Assembly: GCA_030601675.1 (NCBI GenBank)
Contig: JAUWBN010000012.1
Coordinates: 1-37,607, forward strand
DNA: 37,607 bases
Reading direction: 5' to 3'
Source: Hadesarchaea archaeon
GTDB lineage: Archaea; Hadarchaeota; Hadarchaeia; Hadarchaeales; Hadarchaeaceae
Shown: positions 23,613-31,636 of the stretch, one piece after another
How the letters are laid out: each line of letters begins with the position of its first letter
Position numbering within the stretch: the stretch's first letter is position 1
The notes under the pieces: model-generated
Seen by the model: the letters and a program-made list of their open reading frames with translations, nothing else
The model's database searches: none
What the model was told of the DNA's origin: nothing
Translations under genes and position numbers: made by a program

Positions 23613-23996
23613 TTGAAATCCTTGAAAAGGCTGTTAGGGAGTAAGTCCGAGGTAAAGCCTGAGACGGTCGAGGAAGTACCGATAATGGAGGTTGAGGAAA
23701 AGGTCGTTGGCAGGCCGAGTGGCATCAGCGAGCTCGAGCCCATCTACGTCAAGAGTATGGATCTTCACAGCCTCGTCGACGTCCAGGAGGTCGCGGACCA
23801 ACTCCGAGCTGGCAATATCATGGTCCTCGACATCACCACGCTCATGAACCAAGACCCCGGTGAACTCAAGCGGGCAATCGACCAGCTGAAGGGGATTTGC
23901 CAGGCCATAGGTGGGGACGTGGGCCGCCTGACGGAATCAAAGGTAATAGCCACCCCCAGGTTCATCAACATCCAGTTCAAAAAAGCCATCGCATAA
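23613..23996 (+). CDS. sepF: Archaeal SepF-like cell-division protein
   Basis: 127 residues beginning with TTG, after GGTGAT. MKSLKRLLGSK is an amphipathic helix that would bind membrane, followed by a flexible acidic linker. From about 43 comes the SepF core: YVKSMDLHSLVDVQEVADQL, GNIMVLDITTLM, ELKRAIDQLKGICQAIGGDVG, and a final strand (IATPRFINIQF). Archaeal SepF anchors FtsZ at the division site. The MinD-like ATPase (17815) and PRC-barrel protein (16733) in this window are possible partners. No ftsZ lies here. Confidence 0.88.
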   Translation: MKSLKRLLGSKSEVKPETVEEVPIMEVEEKVVGRPSGISELEPIYVKSMDLHSLVDVQEVADQLRAGNIMVLDITTLMNQDPGELKRAIDQLKGICQAIGGDVGRLTESKVIATPRFINIQFKKAIA

Positions 23997-24011
23997 CTTT
24001 TTGGTGAACTC

Positions 24012-24590
24012 ATGCCGAAGAGGGAGTTTTTGCTCCCTATCGAGCGTTGTCCCATATGTGGAGCCAATGGCACTTTTCACGTCAAGGGCAGGATTGACCA
24101 CATCCCATATTTCGGCGAGATGATGCAGACCTCCGCGAGCTGCACCAGCTGTAAGTTCAGGCACGCGGACGTCATGTGTTTGGGTGAGCGCCCCCCGCTG
24201 CGTTACGAGTTTCAAGTTACATCCGAGGAAGACCTCAAGGTCAGGGTCGTGAAGTCGAGTACGGGAACGATCAAGCTGCCAGAGCTCGGGGTGACCGTAG
24301 AGCCAGGGCCGGCGAGCCAAGGCTACGTGTCGAACGTCGAGGGGGTGCTCGGTCGCGTCAAGGAGGCGATAGAGCTGGCAATCGAGGGGGTCGATGCTGT
24401 CAGGCGCCGGCGAGGCAAAGCGAGGATCAAAAAGCTCGATGAGGTGTGCGCCGGGAAGCGTAGGGCTAGGCTGATTCTCATGGACCCATTCGGGCACAGC
24501 GCGATCGTGGACGAGCGGGCTAGGAAACGCAAGCTGACTAAACGGGAGTTAGCATCGCTTGGGCGGACTAGCCGCATGCGTGCAGCTTGA
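24012..24590 (+). CDS. ZPR1-type zinc-finger protein
   Basis: 192 residues. The zinc finger CPICGANG...CTSCKFRHADV (first Cys near 13, second pair near 44-47) is followed by the ZPR1 core, YEFQVTSEEDLKVRVVKSST and LGVTVEPGPASQGYVSNVEG. ZPR1 proteins in eukaryotes bind and help fold translation factor eEF1A; archaea have single-domain versions such as this. The C-terminal 60 residues (ILMDPFGHSAIVDE, then a basic tail) complete the A/B domain. It follows sepF by 15 bases on the same strand. Its archaeal role is assumed by homology. Confidence 0.88.
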   Translation: MPKREFLLPIERCPICGANGTFHVKGRIDHIPYFGEMMQTSASCTSCKFRHADVMCLGERPPLRYEFQVTSEEDLKVRVVKSSTGTIKLPELGVTVEPGPASQGYVSNVEGVLGRVKEAIELAIEGVDAVRRRRGKARIKKLDEVCAGKRRARLILMDPFGHSAIVDERARKRKLTKRELASLGRTSRMRAA

Positions 24591-24628
24591 GGAAGACACC
24601 CGTCGTTTGGTGTCGTAAATAAGACGCG

Positions 24629-26536
24629 CTAGTGGAGCCTGAGGGTCTCCAAGTTTCGGGGCGCCTTCGTCTCGACATTGAAAAGTTTGTGCAGCGCGCT
24701 CGCCAAGTCGATACACTTGTTCTCATCGCCGTGGACACATATGATGCGCTGCGGTCTGGGTGAGGCCCTCCGCATGTAGTTCAGCAGCTGGGCCCGATCC
24801 GAGTGCCCGCTGAACCCCTCGACCGTTCGGATTTCCATGTCAACCTTTACCTCCACCACCCTCCCCTTCTCGCTGCGCAGGGGGACCTCGCGCCATCCCT
24901 TCTGGATGCGTCGCCCGAGGGAGCCCTCACACTGGTACCCGACGAAGACAAGGGCGTTGCGCGGGTCGGGTGCAAGGGTCTTGAAGTACTCGAGCACAGG
25001 CCCTCCAGCCATCATCCCCGCCGTCGATACGATCACCGCTGGGTCGCCATCGATCACCTGCGCGCGCTGCTCGGGGCTAGTCACCCTCTTGAAGAGCTCG
25101 GAAAGGAACGGGTTCTCATCCACTTGGAATATCCGATCCCGCAGCTCTTGGGACAGGTATTCGGGGTAAGCCGTGTGGATAGCCGTTGCCTCCCATATCA
25201 TCCCATCCAAGTAAACAGGTATCCCATCGAGCATCCCCCTCCGCTTGCAGTCCTCGAGCAGGACCATTATTTCCTGCGCGCGCCCGACCGCGAATGCCGG
25301 CACGACGACTTTGCCCCCTCGTTTCGTGGTCTCGGTCACGATCCGGATGAATTCTTTCTCGGCGTCCGCGCGGAAGGGCTGGATGTCCTCAGCGCCCCCA
25401 TAGGTACTGTCCATGACGAGAGTCTCCAGGCGGGGGAACGTGCAGACAGCAGGGGAGAAGAGACGCGTGCGGTCGAACTTCAGATCACCCGTGTACACGA
25501 GGTTGTAGAGCCCCTCACCGATGTGGACGTGCACGACGGAGGAACCCAGGATGTGCCCTGCGTTGTGGAAGGTAATCCGGATGTCGGGCGCGATGTCGGT
25601 GACCTCACCGTAGTCGAGCGGGATGCAGTAGCGAATGAAAGTGTGGATGTCCCGCTTGTTGTAGGGGAGCGGTCGATCCTCGCGCTCCGCTATGTCCACG
25701 TAATCCAGCTGCAGGAGCACGGCGAGGTCGCGCGTGGCAGGGGTGCAGTAGACCGGACCCTCGAACCCGTACTTGTAGAGATAGGGGATGAACCCACAGT
25801 GGTCTAGGTGGGAGTGGGTGAGGATCACCGCATCCAGTTCGGGCAGCCTGACCTCGGGGACCTCTAGGTGGGGAAAAGCCCGATCCTCGGACGCGACGTT
25901 TACACCACAGTCGAACATGACACGGCTTTCAGGGGTTTGGAGCAAAAACGAAGAGCGTCCTACTTCGCGCGACCCCCCAAGGGTCGTGAAGCGAATCCAG
26001 TCGCCCTTGCCCTTGTGCTCGCGGTGGATCCGCCTGCCTATCTTCCGCAGGTTGTTGCGTCGCTCGGCACCCGCTTGGATCATCGAGAGGCGGATGTTTC
26101 GCACGATGTCCGACTTGATAGGCGGCGCCCGGACCACCCGGGGCGTCCAGCTGATCGTTCGCATTATCTCGCGGAGCAGAGAGCCCCCCTTGCCTATGGC
26201 TATTCCGGGCTTCTGCGCCTCGATGGTGACCTCCCCCACATTTTTGCTGAAAATTATATCGGTTATCCCAGCCTCGGCGGGGACGAGGCGTCGGATGTCC
26301 TTCTCAGCTTTTTCGGACTCGGTCAGGATCCCAGAGTCTGGACGGAGGATTATCCGTTTCCGGATCTTGCGCGCGAGCTCTTTTATCGCCTCACCGTTCT
26401 CCATAAGAAGGTCAAGGTTCTTGCAGTAGAACACGACCCTCGGCCCCTCGAAATCTATATCGGAGATCGCGCCGGCGAAGGGAGTTTCATCTAGCACAAT
26501 TCGTTTGATTTCCTTCAATAGTTCCTCCGCAGCCAT
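24629..26536 (-). CDS. fttA: FttA/aCPSF1, transcription-termination endoribonuclease (beta-CASP)
   Basis: 635 residues from the ATG at 26536 (MAAEELLKEIK), with AAAGGTGG upstream. Two KH domains occupy about 1-145 (IAIGKGGSLLREIM is the KH loop). The metallo-beta-lactamase core follows with THSHLDHCGFIPYL, GHILGSSVVH and TGDLKFDRT. The beta-CASP domain has DSTYGG, PAFAVGRAQE and the C-terminal VEGFSGHSDRAQL and ICVHGDENKC. Archaeal CPSF1 dimers cut transcripts at U-rich sites and terminate RNA polymerase, and the family is nearly universal in archaea. It lies 25 bases after the proteasome beta gene. A 334-residue antisense frame (24803-25807) is a shadow. Confidence 0.95.
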   Translation of the reverse strand: MAAEELLKEIKRIVLDETPFAGAISDIDFEGPRVVFYCKNLDLLMENGEAIKELARKIRKRIILRPDSGILTESEKAEKDIRRLVPAEAGITDIIFSKNVGEVTIEAQKPGIAIGKGGSLLREIMRTISWTPRVVRAPPIKSDIVRNIRLSMIQAGAERRNNLRKIGRRIHREHKGKGDWIRFTTLGGSREVGRSSFLLQTPESRVMFDCGVNVASEDRAFPHLEVPEVRLPELDAVILTHSHLDHCGFIPYLYKYGFEGPVYCTPATRDLAVLLQLDYVDIAEREDRPLPYNKRDIHTFIRYCIPLDYGEVTDIAPDIRITFHNAGHILGSSVVHVHIGEGLYNLVYTGDLKFDRTRLFSPAVCTFPRLETLVMDSTYGGAEDIQPFRADAEKEFIRIVTETTKRGGKVVVPAFAVGRAQEIMVLLEDCKRRGMLDGIPVYLDGMIWEATAIHTAYPEYLSQELRDRIFQVDENPFLSELFKRVTSPEQRAQVIDGDPAVIVSTAGMMAGGPVLEYFKTLAPDPRNALVFVGYQCEGSLGRRIQKGWREVPLRSEKGRVVEVKVDMEIRTVEGFSGHSDRAQLLNYMRRASPRPQRIICVHGDENKCIDLASALHKLFNVETKAPRNLETLRLH

Positions 26537-26561
26537 GCGGCCACCTTTCAAACAGTTTAGC

Positions 26562-27215
26562 CTAAGCCAACTTTTTTATCTTTTCGGGCGAGAGTTCTCG
26601 ATACCCCTTCCTCGTTATCGCGGCGACCATGACCTCGTTGCCCGTGGCGATGTCGCGCTTCATCGCCGTTCGCACGGCCTTGATCGCGATGGGCAAGGCT
26701 TCCTCGATGCTCATGCCCTCCCTGAACTCGGTCTCGAGCACACCATAGGCAACAGGCGAACCTGAACCCGTGGCTATCATGGTTTCCTCAGTTAGGGTGC
26801 CGTCGAGGTCGATGAAGAACAGCTTGGAACCGGAGATATCTGCACCCCCGACCAGCAGGTTCGCGATGTAGGGAAATAAGCTGTACGCGTGGAGGATGTT
26901 GGCCGCGAGCTTGGCACTTGCTCGCACGTTCATGGGAACTCCCTCGCGCATCAGATGATACCCGGCCTCGACCTGGAGTATGTTTACCAAACTCTGAGTG
27001 TCCGCGACTCCTCCCGCGGTGGTGGCGCCGATGGTATCGGCTATCTTGAACACCTTTCGCGCCTGCTTGCTCGCCACGAGGTAGCCCATTGTGGCCCGGG
27101 TATCCGTAGCGAACACCACGCCGTCCTTGCACGCGAGCCCAACGGTTGTCGTGCCTTCGAGATGTTTGAGCTTTGGTTTCTCCAAGCCTATACCTCGCTT
27201 GAAAAGATGCTGCAC
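26562..27215 (-). CDS. psmB: Proteasome beta subunit
   Basis: 217 residues from the GTG at 27215; a TTG four codons earlier is possible, but the TATA at 27247-27256 favours the GTG. A propeptide of about 21 residues ends in EG before TTTVG, so Thr22 becomes the catalytic Thr1 after self-cleavage. In mature numbering D17 (ATDTR) and K33 (QARKVF) are present, as is GSGSPVAYG near the SGSP loop. It forms the inner rings of the 20S core; the alpha subunit is not in the window. It is followed by fttA on the same strand and shares a TATA box with the divergent glycerol-1-phosphate dehydrogenase. Confidence 0.95.
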   Translation of the reverse strand: MQHLFKRGIGLEKPKLKHLEGTTTVGLACKDGVVFATDTRATMGYLVASKQARKVFKIADTIGATTAGGVADTQSLVNILQVEAGYHLMREGVPMNVRASAKLAANILHAYSLFPYIANLLVGGADISGSKLFFIDLDGTLTEETMIATGSGSPVAYGVLETEFREGMSIEEALPIAIKAVRTAMKRDIATGNEVMVAAITRKGYRELSPEKIKKLA

Positions 27216-27246
27216 TAGAAGCAGCAATAGAGAGCTGGCATTATCT

Positions 27247-27256
27247 GTATATAAAG
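27247..27256. promoter_or_regulatory. Bidirectional TATA box, proteasome beta and egsA
   Basis: GTATATAAA on plus and TTTATATAC on minus. The centre is about 35 bp from both starts (GTG 27215 and ATG 27287), which fits one element driving both genes with leaders of about ten bases. Confidence 0.5.
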
Positions 27257-27286
27257 TTTATCGCCAACAGAAGTGCTGGTAGGCTC

Positions 27287-28333
27287 ATGAAAGAACCCAA
27301 ACGCATCGAGCTTCCTCGAGAGATCTGGATGGGCCCACGCGTGATCGCGCGGGTCACGGATGTCTGCAAGCGCCTGTGCCCTGGCAAACGCGTCCTGATG
27401 GTCGCCGACACCACGACTTTCAAACTGGTCGGGGCTGGGGTCCAGCGTTCGCTCAAGCGTGCTGGTTTTGAGGTCAAGCGCTCGTTGGTTAAACAAGCCG
27501 ACATGGCGACCGTCACCAAGGTGCGTAAGCTCGTCAGGGGCAAGTTCGATTTTCTGTTGGGCGTCGGGGGTGGCACGTGTATAGATGTGGCAAAGTTGGC
27601 CTCGTTTAAGGAGGGCAAGCCTTTCATCTCGGTGCCCACGGCCGCTTCTCATGATGGCATCGCCTCCTCTAGGGCATCGATTAAGGGTGGACGAAAGCCG
27701 ACGTCGATCCAGACCCACCCCCCGATCGCGATCGTCGCCGACACGCTCGTCATCAAACACGCCCCCCACCGCCTGCTCGCGGCAGGTTGTGGAGATCTCG
27801 TCGCGAACTTTACCGCCGTGCAAGATTGGGAACTCGCCCGCCGTTTATTCAACGAACCTTTCAGTGAGTACGCGGCGGCCCTTTCACGCCTGAGCGCCAA
27901 GATTGTGATGGACAACGCGGAGCTCATCCGCCGCCACACCGAGGAGAGCGTACGCAAGGTCGTGAAAGCGTTGATTTCTAGCAGCGTGGCGATGGGGATC
28001 GCGGGGAGTAGCAGGCCCGCGAGCGGCGCCGAGCACATCTTCAGCCACGCGCTCGACCAACTCGCCGTAAAACCAGCTCTTCACGGCGAGCAATGCGGTG
28101 TCGGGGCGATCATGATGGCGTACCTACAGGGGGAAGACTGGCAGATGATCCGGGACGCATTGCATACGATCGGTTGCCCGACGAGCGCAAGGGAGCTCGG
28201 CATCTCCCCGAAATACATCGTTAGGGCGCTCACCGTTGCTCATCGCATCCGGCCCGAGCGCTATACGGTGTTAGGAGATGGCTTGAACAGGCCCGCGGCG
28301 GAGCGGTTAGCCCACGTGACCGAAGTAATTTAG
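27287..28333 (+). CDS. egsA: sn-Glycerol-1-phosphate dehydrogenase
   Basis: 348 residues. The nucleotide-binding GVGGGTCIDVAKLAS (residues 92-106), PTAASHDGIASSRASI, and the zinc ligands in this region and in SHALDQ and HGEQCGVG mark the archaeal branch of the glycerol dehydrogenase family. It reduces dihydroxyacetone phosphate to sn-glycerol-1-phosphate, the backbone of archaeal ether lipids and a marker of archaea. The prenyltransferase at 11992 acts later in the same pathway. The ATG is placed by the shared TATA box. A small unknown gene follows 15 bases later. Confidence 0.95.
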   Translation: MKEPKRIELPREIWMGPRVIARVTDVCKRLCPGKRVLMVADTTTFKLVGAGVQRSLKRAGFEVKRSLVKQADMATVTKVRKLVRGKFDFLLGVGGGTCIDVAKLASFKEGKPFISVPTAASHDGIASSRASIKGGRKPTSIQTHPPIAIVADTLVIKHAPHRLLAAGCGDLVANFTAVQDWELARRLFNEPFSEYAAALSRLSAKIVMDNAELIRRHTEESVRKVVKALISSSVAMGIAGSSRPASGAEHIFSHALDQLAVKPALHGEQCGVGAIMMAYLQGEDWQMIRDALHTIGCPTSARELGISPKYIVRALTVAHRIRPERYTVLGDGLNRPAAERLAHVTEVI

Positions 28334-28348
28334 TTCAACGGGTGTGCT

Positions 28349-28669
28349 ATGGAGCCAAGATCTGTTTTGAGATCCATCAGAGATTTCGCCACGCGGGAGC
28401 TAAAAGAGAAACGGGCAGACCGCGTCGATGTGCGCAGGGTGAAGATGAAGGAGGTGATGAGAAAGGGTAGATTGCCCGACCTGAAGGTGTGGGTGGTAAA
28501 AGGAACCCACTACGTAATCTGTGTTTTCAGTGGTAGGGGTTTGAGGGTATACCACCTGGACAAGTATGGCAAGGTGCTGGGTGCAGACGAGTTCACTGGG
28601 ACCGAACGGGAAAGGGTGCAGGCGGAAATTTTGAAAAGGACCAAAAGTGTATTTCGTCTGCCAGTCTAA
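28349..28669 (+). CDS. Small unknown protein downstream of egsA
   Basis: 106 residues. The N-terminus is helical and very basic (RDFATRELKEKRADRVDVRR). The middle holds short strands (LKVWVVKGTHYVICVFSGRG, then LRVYHLDKYGKV) and the end is a helix and strand (RVQAEILKRTKSVFRL). I do not recognise the family and see no catalytic motif. The ATG, normal codon use and 15-base spacing from egsA support a real gene in the same operon. Its last four bases overlap the end of the convergent zinc-ribbon gene. Confidence 0.65.
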   Translation: MEPRSVLRSIRDFATRELKEKRADRVDVRRVKMKEVMRKGRLPDLKVWVVKGTHYVICVFSGRGLRVYHLDKYGKVLGADEFTGTERERVQAEILKRTKSVFRLPV

Positions 28670-28866
28670 CCCTTCTCCTCCAGTTCCCTCAACCATTGCT
28701 TTCTAATTTTCCTCGCGAGCTTCCCGTCCTCGATGATGAGCGAACCCCTATATCCACACCCTTGACAGTCGTAGACAGACCAGAGCTGAGGCAAGCCCGA
28801 AGCCCATTTGAGCCTCGAAGAACCGCAACGAGGACAGTATCTCACTTTCGGTACTTGTTTCATCAT
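28666..28866 (-). CDS. Small zinc-ribbon protein
   Basis: 66 residues. CPRCGSSRL near residue 11 and CQGCGYRGSL near 34 form a TFIIS/TFIIB-like zinc ribbon, followed by a basic helix (KLARKIRKQWLRELEEKG). Proteins of this shape in archaea may act as nucleic-acid-binding or transcription-related accessories, but no specific role can be given. It begins with two Met codons, so the start could be one codon later. It lies 11 bases after the phosphoesterase on the same strand, and its end overlaps the convergent gene by four bases. Confidence 0.75.
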   Translation of the reverse strand: MMKQVPKVRYCPRCGSSRLKWASGLPQLWSVYDCQGCGYRGSLIIEDGKLARKIRKQWLRELEEKG

Positions 28867-28877
28867 CTTTGTAACCG

Positions 28878-29534
28878 CTAGAGCTCGAGCAGTTTGGCCC
28901 GAATTTCATCGCCGCGGTTTATCGTTATCTCGGCGGCGTAACCCTTGCTTATCTGCCCGGGGTTGACCATGAGGGTTCGCCCTAGCTTGTCGGTGTTTCG
29001 GGCCTCGTGCACATGGCCGCAGAGCGCCACGAGAGGTTGCTTTTGCTCGATGAACTTGCGTATGCTTTTACTTCCCACGTGGGTGCCTTCGGCGATCTGG
29101 TCGAGCTTGGTGCCGTGCGGCGGGGCGTGGGTAACCAACACCCAGTTTTCGTCGGTGGTACAGGTCAGCGCCGCAAGTTCCTCTTGGATCTCAGCCTCGG
29201 TGAGCTCAAAGGGGGTATTGAATGGGGTCAGGTTTGAACCCCCAAGCCCGACAAACGTGATATTGCCGAGCCGCTCAGACTTGCCGTGGAGATTGACCCC
29301 ATACTTCTCGAGCACTTGCAGGATCTGTTTTGGGTCGCAGTTGCCTGGCACCGCAAATGTAGGCACCCCCGTCGTCTTAATCCGCTCGAGCATGCTTTCC
29401 GCCAGATTAGCTGGGCCGAAGTTCGTGAGGTCACCTATGAGCACAAGGCAATCATAGCCGCGTTTGAGGAACTTGAGGAGGTTGTTTTCGGCACTAGGTA
29501 CTCCATGGAAGTCGGCGGCCGCTAAAATTTTCAA
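28878..29534 (-). CDS. Calcineurin-like metallophosphoesterase, archaeal type
   Basis: 218 residues beginning with TTG after GGTGA. Metal-site motifs: AADFHGVP (D and H), LIGDLTNFG, VPGNCDP (Asn and Asp, with Cys where GNHD has His), VTHAPPHGT and LCGHVHEAR. The GNCD variant is common in this archaeal subgroup. The natural substrate is unknown; cyclic nucleotides and phosphoproteins are both possible. It leads the zinc-ribbon gene in a two-gene operon and is divergent from hypD across a 56-bp promoter region. Confidence 0.85.
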   Translation of the reverse strand: MKILAAADFHGVPSAENNLLKFLKRGYDCLVLIGDLTNFGPANLAESMLERIKTTGVPTFAVPGNCDPKQILQVLEKYGVNLHGKSERLGNITFVGLGGSNLTPFNTPFELTEAEIQEELAALTCTTDENWVLVTHAPPHGTKLDQIAEGTHVGSKSIRKFIEQKQPLVALCGHVHEARNTDKLGRTLMVNPGQISKGYAAEITINRGDEIRAKLLEL

Positions 29535-29590
29535 CAGCTCACCGAAGCTTATAGGCGGTGCGGGGCATTAAAAGCGTTTGGGCCTTAAAA

Positions 29591-30682
29591 ATGGCTAGTT
29601 TGGTGCTGGAGAAATTTAGAAATCGTGAAATAGCGGCCCGGGTCTTGCGGGAGATCCGTGAGCTCGACCCCCGACGCAAGGTAAAGTTCATGCACGTGTG
29701 CGGGAGTCATGAAGTAACCATCACGAAGTTCGGCCTCCGCTCCCTGCTCCCCGATTGGCTCGAGGTGATCAGCGGCCCAGGGTGCCCGGTATGTGTGACG
29801 AGCACCGCGGAAATCGACGAGGCGATCGAGCTCGCCAAGCGCGGTTACCTCATCACCACCTTCGGGGACATGTTTCGCGTCCCGGGCACAGGAACATCGT
29901 TGGCTGGGGCTAGGACCGACGGCGCGGACGTCAGGATAGTCTATAGCGTGGCCGATGCGGTCAAGACGGCGAGGCGAAATCCAGGGCGAGAGGTCGTTCA
30001 CGCGGCTGTTGGGTTCGAGACGACTGCACCCACGACCGCCGCTGAGGTCCTTCGTGGGCCGCCCGAGAACTTCAGCTTGCTCGTGTGCCACCGCCTGATT
30101 CCCCCGGCGATGGAGTTCCTGCTTGCATCCGGCGAAGTCGCGCTAGATGGATTTATCTGTCCCGGGCACGTTTCCACGATAATCGGCTCCAAACCCTACG
30201 AGCCCCTCTCGGAGCGCTACGGGGTGCCACAAGTGATCGCCGGGTTTGAGCCCATCGATGTCCTGCTCGGCATCTGGATGCTGCTGAAGCAACTGCGCGA
30301 GGGCAGGCGCGAAGTAGAAATCGGGTACACCCGCTCGGTCCGTCCCGAAGGCAATGTGGTGGCGCAGGAGAAGATGGCCCAGGTGTTTAAAATCGTTGAT
30401 AAAAAATGGCGTGGGTTTCCAACGGTTCCAAAATCCGCCCTAGAACTCAGGCAAGAGTTTGAGGGGCATGACGTGCGTGAAAAATTTGACTTTCAGGCAA
30501 AGGGGATAGAAGACTTCGCAAAGGGATGCAGATGTGGTGAGGTTCTTAGGGGACTGATCCACCCCTCTGAATGTCCACTGTTTAACAAAGCGTGTACTCC
30601 AGAGCACCCAGTGGGACCATGCGCCGTGACCACAGAAGGTGCATGCAACATTGCAATGAAGCACCCAACTGCAATATCCTAA
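29591..30682 (+). CDS. hypD: HypD, hydrogenase maturation protein
   Basis: 363 residues from the ATG at 29591 (MASLVLEKFRN). A GTG at 29558 lies only ten bases from the TATA (CTTATAGG, near 29546), too close to be translated. FMHVCGSHEVTITKFGLRSL, SGPGCPVCVTS and TTFGDMFRVPGT are HypD hallmarks, and the C-terminal CRCGEVLRG...CPLF...C...C cluster binds a 4Fe-4S centre. With HypC it carries the Fe(CN)2CO group during [NiFe]-hydrogenase maturation. No hypC, hypE, hypF or hydrogenase gene is in the window. The last third (from about 30380) uses AT-richer codons than the first two. Confidence 0.95.
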   Translation: MASLVLEKFRNREIAARVLREIRELDPRRKVKFMHVCGSHEVTITKFGLRSLLPDWLEVISGPGCPVCVTSTAEIDEAIELAKRGYLITTFGDMFRVPGTGTSLAGARTDGADVRIVYSVADAVKTARRNPGREVVHAAVGFETTAPTTAAEVLRGPPENFSLLVCHRLIPPAMEFLLASGEVALDGFICPGHVSTIIGSKPYEPLSERYGVPQVIAGFEPIDVLLGIWMLLKQLREGRREVEIGYTRSVRPEGNVVAQEKMAQVFKIVDKKWRGFPTVPKSALELRQEFEGHDVREKFDFQAKGIEDFAKGCRCGEVLRGLIHPSECPLFNKACTPEHPVGPCAVTTEGACNIAMKHPTAIS

Positions 30683-30922
30683 ATCACTCTTTTCCCCACC
30701 TTGAGTTTATTCTCAGTTCCTCGGGGCCCGTTGAGGATTAGCACGCAATGCCCTTGATTTTTCGTTTTTAAGAGTATATTTCCTGATTTCACAATTTAAA
30801 TGGGAATAAACGACCCTTTTCATAAAAAGAGTTAAAAATACCCAAATTTCGGTAATTTTGGGGAAAATCTTTATAGCACTTGCCCGTAATTTAGCTTGTT
30901 CTCGGTGATAGGCTTGGTTGCA

Positions 30923-31636
30923 GTGAAGAAAAAAGTGGCTGAAATCCTCAACTCGCTCCGCAAGGACGGCAGACGTGAGCTGATGGAGTTCGAATCCAAG
31001 CAGGTCCTTGCTGCATGGGGGGTGCCGGTGAACCGGACGGAGCTCGCCCGCGACCTGAGCGAGGCCGTTAAGGTCGCACGAGAAGTTCGTTATCCCATCG
31101 TCCTGAAAATTACCTCCCCCGACATCATCCATAAGAGCGAGGCGAAGGGCATCAAAGTGGGGTTGAGCTCGGAACTGGAGCTTAGACAATCGTTTGGCGA
31201 GCTGATCGATAACGCTCGTGCATACAAGCCGGACGCGAAAATCCTAGGGGTGACAATCCAGGAATACCTCCCCCCCGCCCGCGAGGTGATCGTGGGTGCC
31301 CTGCGGGACCCCTCCTTCGGCGCCACGGTGATGTTCGGGCTGGGAGGCGTATGGGTCGAGGTACTTAAGGACATCAGCTTCAGGCTAGCCCCGCTCAGCG
31401 CTGAGGACGCGCGCGAGATGATTCAGGAGATCAAGGGCTACCCAGTGCTCGCGGGCATCCGGGGGGCGCCTCAGGCCGATGTCAACGCGCTCGTCGACAT
31501 CATCCAAACGGTCGGGCAGCTCGTGCACGAGTTTCCTGAGATAACCGAGATGGACCTGAACCCGATTTTTGCGTTCGATGACGGAAAGGGCGCGGTGGTA
31601 GCCGACGCCCGGATAATCCTCGGGGAGATCAAGTAA
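30923..31636 (+). CDS. ADP-forming acyl-CoA synthetase, beta subunit (ATP-grasp)
   Basis: About 237 residues from the GTG at 30923; TTG at 30914 after GGTGAT is an alternative. ESKQVLAAWGVPVNRTELA, YPIVLKITSPDIIHKSEAKG, EVIVGALRDPSFGATVMFGL and EMDLNPIFAF follow the order of the ATP-grasp beta subunit of archaeal ADP-forming acetyl-CoA synthetase. The His in SPDIIHKS corresponds to the phosphate-relay His of the beta chain. The complete enzyme makes ATP from acetyl-CoA or other acyl-CoAs. The alpha subunit follows with a one-base overlap, but it is unusual, so the substrate is uncertain. Confidence 0.88.
   Translation: MKKKVAEILNSLRKDGRRELMEFESKQVLAAWGVPVNRTELARDLSEAVKVAREVRYPIVLKITSPDIIHKSEAKGIKVGLSSELELRQSFGELIDNARAYKPDAKILGVTIQEYLPPAREVIVGALRDPSFGATVMFGLGGVWVEVLKDISFRLAPLSAEDAREMIQEIKGYPVLAGIRGAPQADVNALVDIIQTVGQLVHEFPEITEMDLNPIFAFDDGKGAVVADARIILGEIK

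Noticed and set aside
24803-25807. 334-residue plus-strand frame antisense to fttA
   Set aside because: Shadow of a universally conserved archaeal gene; no ribosome-binding site or recognisable motif.
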